Positions 11,201-17,315 of a DNA stretch of 64,000 nt are shown one piece after another. Positions within the stretch are counted from its first letter, which is position 1; every line of letters begins with the position of its first letter. The notes under the pieces were generated by a model. It did no database searches and was not told the DNA's origin. It worked only from the letters and a program-made list of their open reading frames with translations. Origin of the DNA: Asaia lannensis NBRC 102526 (GTDB lineage: Bacteria > Pseudomonadota > Alphaproteobacteria > Acetobacterales > Acetobacteraceae); NCBI RefSeq assembly GCF_024054035.1, contig NZ_JAMXQU010000003.1, forward strand, positions 62,001 through 126,000, given 5' to 3'. The position numbers were made by a program, and so were the translations under genes.

Positions 11201-12037
11201 TATCTGGCTGCACGGCTGGCCACAATTTTCGCCCAGAACTGCCCCGTTAGCGAAATCATTGTGATCGACGATGCCTCGCGCGACGGAAGCGTAGCGCTAG
11301 CCAAGAAAACAGCGCGCGAATTTGACCGCGCGATACGGGTCGTCTCCCAGACGCGGCAGAGCGGCTCCGTATTTGCCCAGTGGCAGAAAGCTGCGGCAAT
11401 CGCTCAGGGGGACTGGCTGTGGATCGCCGAAGCCGACGACCTTTCGGAGCCGGATTTCCTTTCGGAGCTTGCCGGGCTGGTGAAGCAGCGACCCGGTCTT
11501 ACAATGGCTTTCAGCGACAGCCGCGCCATAGATCGCGATGGTGTCGAAATCTATACGGACTACAAACCCTATTACCGTCATCATATCGGTCACGATCTCG
11601 ATCAGGATATGGTCATGGATGGCACCAGTTTCGTGCGTAATGCGTTATCGAGCTGCAATCTTGTCATGAATGCGAGCGCCGTACTCTTCAGACGCACAGC
11701 GCTGCGCGATGCGCTCGAGACCAGTGCGCATGATTTGAAGACATTGAGAGTTGCCGGAGACTGGCGTCTGTACATCGAGCTGCTGCTCCAGCCTGGCGCC
11801 CAGATTGCCTACTGCGCCAAGCCACTCAATATCCACCGGCGCCATGAGCAGTCGGTCACGGGGTCGCTCGATCCGGCGCGCCATCTGGAAGAAATTGCCC
11901 GGGTTCACGCGCTGATAGCGCATCGCCTGGGCTCTGAAGACGATCTGCTCATGCGTCAGAGGCGTTATAGGGCCCAGATCGAAGCGCAGTTCGATATCGA
12001 TCCGTCTCCACGTCGAAAACGCGCCAGGGCATCATGA
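8297..12037 (+). CDS. Giant multidomain glycosyltransferase (repeats + WbsX + GT4 + GT2)
   Basis: Predicted to build a surface or secreted polysaccharide. Modules in order: residues about 12-195 hold five imperfect repeats of about 45 residues (FDPxxYLxxNPDV, then HYxxxGxxEGRxP), known at the N termini of many bacterial polysaccharide GTs. Residues about 232-580 match WbsX-type proteins (VLAYYLPQFH, WWGAGFTEWTN, FYHYWFDGKRLL, FCLMWANENWSRRWDG). Residues about 600-920 look like GT4 (GxGYGDIRKGFDL, SREDPYPSVVLEALSSGL). Residues from about 955 are GT2 (SVVVLSYNYAQ, VIDDASRDGS, and EADD as the metal-binding DxD equivalent). I prefer ATG 8297, with GGAGAAG 6 nt upstream, over ATG 8264. No membrane segment is evident. 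It is monocistronic, divergent from metX, and not in a recognisable polysaccharide cluster. Sugar specificities unknown. Confidence 0.9.
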   Translation: MPTILKMIGHSGLFDTAFYLARNPDLRDIGSGALLHYHSTGWLEGRKPNAFFDPGWYLATNRDVTGDPLLHYLTKGEYEGRRPVAWFDPVWYRQTNNIPANTNALAHYLANRLQPHIRPMEAFDPVFYLQTYPDVAESGMDPVEHYMVQGFREVRRPFAGFDPSFYRMRYLRHQPEANPFLHWLDHRHEAGIFPCLPQHETTIAREIRRRTQPGPLFEEHRPLPDAAIRRARVLAYYLPQFHRTEENDRWWGAGFTEWTNLARGVPRFADHYQPRTPRDLGHYRLDTDAPLRDQARLARQSGIEGFIFYHYWFDGKRLLDTPMETLLRTQDIDLPFCLMWANENWSRRWDGGDKDVLISQNYRKEDDEALIADLARHMNDRRYIRLQGRPLFMIYRPGSIPDAKARIVIWRDLFRNAHGLDPILVMAQAFDDNDPRPFGMDGAVEFPPHKLTRSCTPIEDKLHILDEDMTARVYDYAELVEKALANPPPDFPRIRTVCPSWDNDPRRQGAGLVLHNASPALYEHWLRETIVQAKNHPFFGETLVCINAWNEWAEGAYLEPDLHLGSACLNATARAVTGFESHNTEDRLLLIGHDAFPAGAQMLLLAIGRALRRNHGIDTGFILLGGGDLLARYREVGTVDILTPNTATCRERLSSLKAEGYNAAIMNSAASTRLAPDLVSAGMGFSLLLHELPGMIRSHDLEAPLQTAQTLASAVVVPGAQLTRVCPEALIMPQGLYNTISFSEPDRRRVRLAYGIENDALVVIGAGYGDIRKGFDLFLQLWHMIQSPVFAQSVQNGVSRPVHFIWVGAIADTLMQSLGADLDSALSSRRFHLPGHVETIAPFLSASDLFVLTSREDPYPSVVLEALSSGLACMAFARNGMIPDLLDELRTQGDTRHAIIPPGDLPGVVQWITRHVPLAAVPAEARITSGEALKPRFSFDTYVRRLLSLTLPSLPSISVVVLSYNYAQYLAARLATIFAQNCPVSEIIVIDDASRDGSVALAKKTAREFDRAIRVVSQTRQSGSVFAQWQKAAAIAQGDWLWIAEADDLSEPDFLSELAGLVKQRPGLTMAFSDSRAIDRDGVEIYTDYKPYYRHHIGHDLDQDMVMDGTSFVRNALSSCNLVMNASAVLFRRTALRDALETSAHDLKTLRVAGDWRLYIELLLQPGAQIAYCAKPLNIHRRHEQSVTGSLDPARHLEEIARVHALIAHRLGSEDDLLMRQRRYRAQIEAQFDIDPSPRRKRARAS

Positions 12038-12105
12038 GCGACTTGCCTGCGACCTTAGGCGCAACCCGTTCGGCACGCTCCCGGTTTCCCCAACGCCCGA
12101 TGGAG

Positions 12106-12127
12106 AACTGAGGCGCGCCTCAGTTTT
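12106..12127 (+). terminator. Intrinsic terminator after the giant glycosyltransferase
   Basis: AACTGAGGCGCGCCTCAGTT (12106-12125) is a perfect 20-nt inverted repeat and runs into TTTT on the plus strand, about 70 nt after the glycosyltransferase stop. It also contains the TGA of the convergent moaB gene, so the same hairpin may serve both transcripts. Confidence 0.7.
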
Positions 12128-12650
12128 CGCGCAGCCTGGGCATGAGTTCGACGAAATTGCAGGGCTTGTGTCGGCTATCGAGCTGATGAACAAGAATATC
12201 GTCCCAACCATCCTTCACCGCCCCCGTCGATCCCGGCAACGCGAAGAGGAACGTTCCCTGCGCGAGGCCGCCCAGCGCACGCGACTGAATGGTGGATGTA
12301 CCGATCTTCGCAAAAGACAGCATACGAAAAAGCTCGCCGAATCCCGGAATTTCCTTGTCGAGCACCCTTCGAAAGGCCTCAGGGGTCACATCCCGGCCCG
12401 TGATGCCCGTCCCACCGGTGGTGATTACCACATCGATGTCCTCACGCTCGATCCAGTCGCGCAGCCGCGCCTCGATCAGGTCGATGTCATCGATCACGAT
12501 CTTCCTGTCGGCAAGACGATGACCGGCAGCCACGATACGCTCGGCCAGAACCGAACCGGAGCGATCCATCGACAGATCCCGCGTATCGGAAACAGTCAGA
12601 ATCGCGATGGCGCAAGGCTTGAAACCGTCCTGGCTCGGGGTCTTGTCCAT
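12120..12650 (-). CDS. moaB: Molybdenum cofactor biosynthesis protein MoaB (MoaB/Mog fold)
   Basis: A MoaB/Mog-family protein that adenylylates molybdopterin before molybdate insertion, or has a related role; some MoaB proteins are reported inactive. The 176-residue sequence has AILTVSDTRD near the start, the core motif VITTGGTGITGRDVTPEA, EIPGFGELFR, SRALGGLAQGTFLFALPGSTGAVKDGWD, and a C-terminal FVELMPRL. ATG 12650 (MDKTPSQDGFKP) is preceded by GGAGAG. An open frame extends upstream to 12803 but has no family similarity. MoaB and MogA share this fold; I name it MoaB from its length and the GFGELFR/RALGG pattern. No other Moco gene is adjacent. Confidence 0.88.
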   Translation of the reverse strand: MDKTPSQDGFKPCAIAILTVSDTRDLSMDRSGSVLAERIVAAGHRLADRKIVIDDIDLIEARLRDWIEREDIDVVITTGGTGITGRDVTPEAFRRVLDKEIPGFGELFRMLSFAKIGTSTIQSRALGGLAQGTFLFALPGSTGAVKDGWDDILVHQLDSRHKPCNFVELMPRLREN

Positions 12651-12942
12651 AGGGCTTGTCTCTCCATCTCGCTTCAATCCAGTGTAGCGCTGGCCACGCA
12701 GGCGCGCCAAGGGCGTGCGCGGGCGCAATCGAAATGCATGGATGTAAAGTATCGTCATCCCTGCCAAAAACATCCTGTTCTGGCAGGACAGTGATGAGCG
12801 CAATACGGAGGCCTGTTGCGGGTAACATGCGCCGCCGCTAGGGTGGTGCTCACATTGCGTTTTGCACCGTTCGGAAAGATGGATCGTTTCGTGTTTTCAA
12901 GTTTCCTGAACCGGCACTTCCTGCGCCGCTCGGTGCTCTGAC

Positions 12943-13746
12943 ATGAGCATAGCTCCCTCCGCGCAACGCTGGTTTGCCACGCCGCCGAAGCGCATCGCCT
13001 TTCTCGCATCGCCGACCGATATCGCGCAAAAAACCCGCCAGAAATTCATCGACTCCTATGGTGACTGCGCCATCGAAGACGCCGAAGTCGTGGTGTGCCT
13101 CGGGGGCGACGGATTCCTTCTTGAAGTACTTCACAAGGTGGCCGAGCTCGGCATTCCGGTCTACGGACTGAATTGCGGCTCCGTGGGCTTTCTGCTCAAT
13201 ACGATCTCGGATGAAGACCTTCTGACACGCCTCGCGCGCGCCCAGTCGTCGCAGCTGCACCCGCTGCGCATGAAGGCGACAGGACGTGATGGCACATTGC
13301 ATGAAGGAATAGCCTTCAACGATGTGTTCCTGTTCCGTCAGACCCGACAGGCCGTCAAGATCAGGATCGAGGTCGATCAGCGTGTGCGTCTGCCCGAACT
13401 GATCTGCGACGGGATTATCGTCGCCACGCCAGCAGGATCGACGGCCTATAATCTCTCGGCGCATGGCCCCATCGTCCCACTCACGGCCAATCTTCTGCCG
13501 CTGACACCCATTTCTGCGTTCCGGCCGAGGCGCTGGCGCGGTGCGCTGCTGCCCTCTTCTGCGGTCGTGCGCTTTACACTGCTCGAACAGGAAAAGCGTC
13601 CGTGTGCAGCAGTTGCGGATTTCCTCGAGGTGCGCGACGTTATCGAGGCAGTTGTGCGCGAAGACAGATCGATAACGGCAACAATCCTGTTCGATCCGGA
13701 TCATGGTTTATCCGAGAGAATTATCGCGGAGCAGTTTGCGGAATAA
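12943..13746 (+). CDS. nadK: NAD kinase
   Basis: Phosphorylates NAD to NADP in the cytoplasm. The 267-residue protein has the diagnostic GGDG motif (VVCLGGDGFLLEVLH, residues about 49-63), then YGLNCGSVGFLLN, the conserved FNDVFLFR (in place of LNEV), and ICDGIIVATPAGSTAYNLSAHGPIV, which binds NAD. It is followed after 16 nt by an amidase gene, so the two may share a transcript. The 292-bp gap between this gene and moaB is the likely divergent promoter region; I recognise nothing else in it. The Shine-Dalgarno is weak. Confidence 0.95.
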   Translation: MSIAPSAQRWFATPPKRIAFLASPTDIAQKTRQKFIDSYGDCAIEDAEVVVCLGGDGFLLEVLHKVAELGIPVYGLNCGSVGFLLNTISDEDLLTRLARAQSSQLHPLRMKATGRDGTLHEGIAFNDVFLFRQTRQAVKIRIEVDQRVRLPELICDGIIVATPAGSTAYNLSAHGPIVPLTANLLPLTPISAFRPRRWRGALLPSSAVVRFTLLEQEKRPCAAVADFLEVRDVIEAVVREDRSITATILFDPDHGLSERIIAEQFAE

Positions 13747-13762
13747 CAAGAAGGCGCAGCCA

Positions 13763-15142
13763 ATGAGCGGTCCGACACTACGTTCGAGTTTTTCTCCCTA
13801 TCCGGACGATCTCGTCACGACGGCGCGCCGTCTCGATAACGGGGAAATTACCAGTCGCGCGCTCATTGAGCACTGTCTCGAAGCCCTCGAACGCTGCGAA
13901 AACGCCCGCGCCGCCTTTACCGGCGATTTCTCGGCAGACCGCGCGCGGCAGTATGCCGATGCCGCCGACCGGATCAGGGCCAAGGGCTATCAGGCCTCGC
14001 CCTGGGCCGGGTTGCCTATCTCGATAAAGGACCTGTTCGACATCAAGGGCCAGGTTACCCGTGCCGGCTCGACCCTTCTTGCCGATCGCTCCCCCGCCAT
14101 TGCCGACGCAGAGGCCCTTGTGCCGCTTCGTACGGCAGGGTTCATCTTCGTAGGGCGCACCCAGATGACCGAGTTTGCCTATTCCGGGCTCGGCCTGAAC
14201 CCTCACGGTCCCCAGCCATGGAACAGTCTGATCGAAGAGGCAAAGGCCATTCCGGGTGGCTCGACCTCCGGCGGGGCGATCTCGGTAGCGACAGGGAGCG
14301 CTCTGGCCGCCATCGGATCGGATACGGGCGGCTCCTGTCGTATCCCCGCCGCCATGAATGCGCTGACAGGCTTCAAACCGACCGCTGCCCGGATCAGCCG
14401 CAAGGGCATGATTCCCCTTTCGCCCAGCTTCGACAGCGTGGGCAGTATCGCGCAGAGCGTCACCGATTGCGCCCTGCTCGATCACCTCATGTCGGGCGAG
14501 ACCGACCGCTGGGAGGCACCGGAAGCGGCTGAAGGAACGATCAGGCTGCTGTTACCCACATCCTTCGTCCGCAACGATGCCGACTCACAGGTGCTTGCGG
14601 TATTCGAAACGGTCATGCGTCACCTGGACAAGGACGGCATTGAAATCGTCCGTCAGCCCTTGCCCATCCTGCAGGATATCGCAGACCTCAATATTCAGGC
14701 CCAGATCGTGGCGGCTGAGGCATTCCACTATTTCCACGACGAGCTTTTGCACCATAGCGACCAGTTCGATCCACGCGTACGCGAGCGCATTGCCTCAGGC
14801 GACAGGACGAGCGTGCAGGCCCTGCGCCAGCTCCATATCGAGCGGCAGAAGCTCTGCGCCCGCTTCACGAGTGAGATGACCGGGTTCGATGCCATGATCT
14901 GTCCGACCAGCCCGATCCTGCCCCCACCCATAGAGGCCTGTCTCGATCCGGACTCCTATGGGCGTTTCAACCGTCTCGTTCTGCGCAATCCTTCCCTGGC
15001 CAATCTGCTCGATGGCTGTTCGTTCAGCCTGCCACTGAACTGGAAAGGTTTTGCTGCGGGTATCATGCTCACAGCATGCAACGGGCGGGATCGGGCGTTG
15101 CAACGCATCGCCAGGCGCTGCGAGAACAGGTTGAAAGCCTGA
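13763..15142 (+). CDS. Amidase (amidase-signature family)
   Basis: A serine hydrolase of the amidase-signature family acting on an amide bond; the substrate is unknown. The Ser-cisSer-Lys triad is visible: Lys in LPISIKDLFDIKG, and the glycine/serine-rich loop GGSTSGGA with SDTGGSCRIPA. The 459 residues fit the family. I took ATG 13763 (MSGPTLRSSF) because AAGAAGG precedes it; upstream in-frame codons overlap nadK. The N-terminal half resembles GatA and plant or bacterial indole-acetamide hydrolases, but there are no gatB or gatC neighbours, so a tRNA amidotransferase role is unlikely. A GCTATGCC/GGCATAGC hairpin lies about 85 nt downstream. Confidence 0.88.
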   Translation: MSGPTLRSSFSPYPDDLVTTARRLDNGEITSRALIEHCLEALERCENARAAFTGDFSADRARQYADAADRIRAKGYQASPWAGLPISIKDLFDIKGQVTRAGSTLLADRSPAIADAEALVPLRTAGFIFVGRTQMTEFAYSGLGLNPHGPQPWNSLIEEAKAIPGGSTSGGAISVATGSALAAIGSDTGGSCRIPAAMNALTGFKPTAARISRKGMIPLSPSFDSVGSIAQSVTDCALLDHLMSGETDRWEAPEAAEGTIRLLLPTSFVRNDADSQVLAVFETVMRHLDKDGIEIVRQPLPILQDIADLNIQAQIVAAEAFHYFHDELLHHSDQFDPRVRERIASGDRTSVQALRQLHIERQKLCARFTSEMTGFDAMICPTSPILPPPIEACLDPDSYGRFNRLVLRNPSLANLLDGCSFSLPLNWKGFAAGIMLTACNGRDRALQRIARRCENRLKA

Positions 15143-15226
15143 AAAGACCCCACCCCCGCCTGAAGATCACACCTGAATGAATGCCGCGTGTCACCAGAGC
15201 GTTATTTGAGGCGGTTTTCCCACTTC

Positions 15227-15248
15227 GCTATGCCACTCAGGGCATAGC
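15227..15248 (+). terminator. Hairpin between amidase and MFS genes
   Basis: An 8-bp perfect stem, GCTATGCC (15227-15234) with GGCATAGC (15241-15248), closes a 6-base loop. It lies in the 167-bp gap after the amidase stop and before the MFS start. It lacks a T-run and may be a weak terminator or a structured leader. Confidence 0.35.
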
Positions 15249-15309
15249 ATGGCCGTGTGCGACGCACGCGCGTTTCGTCAAGACCATGCGCGCTCGATAA
15301 GGCGGCGTG

Positions 15310-16539
15310 ATGAGTGATTTCGATAGCAACGAGCCCGGCAGATCGGGGATCGCCGGACAGGCAACGACCGCAGACGCGGATTTTCCAGCCCGACATCTGC
15401 CATTTCTTACGATCGCGCTTCTGCTTTCCTATATGGCAGTCGCCATGCCTCTGGCGGTTATCCCGCCTTTCGTGACATCCTGGCCCGGCTACGGAAACGC
15501 CCTTGCCGGTATCGCCGTGGGCTGCGCGTTCGTCTCGACAATCCTCACGCGTACACTCGCCGGAGGCTTTGCCGACCGCCGCGGGGGGCGGGCTTCCATG
15601 CGGCTCGGGCTTTGTCTGTACATTGCGGCAAGCCTGATCTGCCTCGTTTCAGGACTGTCTGCCCTGCCGAAACCGCTATCGCTCTCCCTGCTCATCGCCG
15701 GTCGATTGCTGCTCGGTGTCGGCGAGAGCTATACGCTTGTCGGCATGCATGGCTGGGGCATCGGGCTCATGGGGCCCAAAGGGGCCGGGAAAGTGCTGAC
15801 ATGGACCGGCGCTGCCATGTATGGGGCGTTCGCCTTCGGTGGCCCCCTCGGCCTCGAACTCTATCACCTTGCCGGTTTCGTGCCGCTCATGGGGCTTTGC
15901 GTTGCGCTTCCCTGCATAGGGCTCGCAATCGTACAGCCTGTACCATCGGCCCCCGTTCTGTCGGGCGAGCGCGAATCCTTCTGGCCCGTGCTGGGCACCA
16001 TACGCCCATATGGAAGCGTCGTCGCCTTGCAGGGCGTTGGATTCGCCGTGCTGGGCGCTTTTCTTTCTGTCTATTTTCTGCATGAACACTGGCGTTTCGG
16101 CAGTCTCGGCCTGACCTGCTTTGGCCTGGCCTTTGTCGCGGGACGCCTGTTTTGCGCCCACTTGCCCGATCGTATGGGCGGATTGCGTGTGGCTCTGATT
16201 TCGCTATGCATCGAAGCACTGGGACAAGGCTGCATCGCTTTCGCACCCTCACCACTCATCGCACTGGCCGGGGCGGTATTCACCGGGGCTGGCTGTTCCC
16301 TGATCTATCCCTCAATGGGCGTCGAAGTGGTTAGGCGTGTGTCGGGCCCGATGCGTGCAACGGCGCTGGGAGGCTTCGCCGCGTTTCAGGACCTGTCTTA
16401 CGCTGTGAGCGGTCCTGTCGCAGGCATCGTGTCCGACTGTCTCGGCTACAAGGCTATTTTCCTGATGGGCGCACTCTGCGCCCTTGTCGGGGTGGTACTG
16501 GTGCTCAGACTGCAAAAAGCTGAGTCGACGCCGCGTTAA
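15310..16539 (+). CDS. Major facilitator superfamily transporter
   Basis: A 12-helix MFS permease predicted in the inner membrane. Hydrophobic segments run through the protein, for example FLTIALLLSYMAVAMPLAVIP and SLLIAGRLLLGVGES. The loop between helices 2 and 3 carries the MFS signature ADRRGGRASM. A conserved GESYTLVGMHGWGIGLMGPKGAGKVLTWTGAAMYG segment resembles the YhhS/YfcJ group of presumed drug or metabolite exporters. I use ATG 15310, with AAGGCGG just upstream; a GTG at 15307 is also in frame. It overlaps the convergent hypothetical gene by 4 nt. Substrate unknown. Confidence 0.86.
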   Translation: MSDFDSNEPGRSGIAGQATTADADFPARHLPFLTIALLLSYMAVAMPLAVIPPFVTSWPGYGNALAGIAVGCAFVSTILTRTLAGGFADRRGGRASMRLGLCLYIAASLICLVSGLSALPKPLSLSLLIAGRLLLGVGESYTLVGMHGWGIGLMGPKGAGKVLTWTGAAMYGAFAFGGPLGLELYHLAGFVPLMGLCVALPCIGLAIVQPVPSAPVLSGERESFWPVLGTIRPYGSVVALQGVGFAVLGAFLSVYFLHEHWRFGSLGLTCFGLAFVAGRLFCAHLPDRMGGLRVALISLCIEALGQGCIAFAPSPLIALAGAVFTGAGCSLIYPSMGVEVVRRVSGPMRATALGGFAAFQDLSYAVSGPVAGIVSDCLGYKAIFLMGALCALVGVVLVLRLQKAESTPR

Positions 16540-17093
16540 ACGCCCTGCTCGATATGGAACCGGGCCAGATCGAGCCCTTCGAACAGATATTGAGCAGGCA
16601 TCTCCCTGACGACCGGACGCTGCGGCGTAGCACCCAGCACGCGTACATGCTCTGGCCTCACCGGCATTGCATCGGCATGCGCTGCCTCTCGCTCACCCGT
16701 TCCAGCAGGCGACGGATCATCCGAATGGATCGAGGCGATATCGCCCCTCGGGCTCCCGCCGGACTGGGCATCCTCAACCGACGGGGCGATCTCCTCGGGC
16801 TGGACCACGTCAACAGAGGGAGCCGTTTCGGCCTCAGGCAGAAACGCAAGAAATCCTCTGGCGTCGTCGATATTCAGCACGCTCGGTCTTTCGCCACGCG
16901 CACGCTGAACGATCCAGCCTGAAAAGGCAGGCAACAGAACGGCGCTGGCTTCTTCCTCACTGCGCCCGATCTGTGCGTTCAGCAGATCCGTGAGATCGGC
17001 AATATCGGCCTCGGCAATGCGGCGCGGCGCGTTATCCGTATCGCGTTTGACGATCCAGCCATCAACATGGCGTGCAATCTTCTCCCTCAGCAC
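16536..17093 (-). CDS. Hypothetical protein, acidic/Pro-rich central linker
   Basis: I do not recognise this 185-residue protein. The N-terminal half (about 1-100) looks folded and holds two similar segments, HVDGWIVKRD and FSGWIVQRARGE, each about 10 residues with GWIV(K/Q)R, which suggests an internal duplication of a roughly 50-residue unit. The middle is low-complexity and acidic (Pro, Ser, Glu, Asp) and the C terminus ends with LFEGLDLARFHIEQGV. The start is set by AAGGAGG eight bases before GTG at 17093; an ATG at 17141 lies upstream of that ribosome site. No signal peptide or membrane helix is seen. It overlaps the MFS gene tail-to-tail by 4 nt. Confidence 0.62.
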   Translation of the reverse strand: MLREKIARHVDGWIVKRDTDNAPRRIAEADIADLTDLLNAQIGRSEEEASAVLLPAFSGWIVQRARGERPSVLNIDDARGFLAFLPEAETAPSVDVVQPEEIAPSVEDAQSGGSPRGDIASIHSDDPSPAGTGEREAAHADAMPVRPEHVRVLGATPQRPVVREMPAQYLFEGLDLARFHIEQGV

Positions 17094-17315
17094 CGGGTAT
17101 TCCTCCTTCTTTTGCGGCTTACCTAACAGATAAACCCGCAAGCGCCCAGTTAAAGCGTTCGGTCAAAGCGCTCAGTTAACGCACCCGCAAAACGCATTCA
17201 TCGAGGCCTCGAACAAGCGCACCATAAAAAACGGGGCAGCCTCGTGCTTCGATGAGACAGCGACAACACAATCGCAAGCCGCCCCCTGCAAAATCATTGT
17301 GATAGACGCAGTGAT

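Noticed and set aside
17094-17315. Possible TPP, FMN or cobalamin riboswitch before the TonB-PnuC operon
   Set aside because: I looked for CTGAGA, ACCTGA and the GCCACTG-like cobalamin box and found none. A covariance search would be the proper test.
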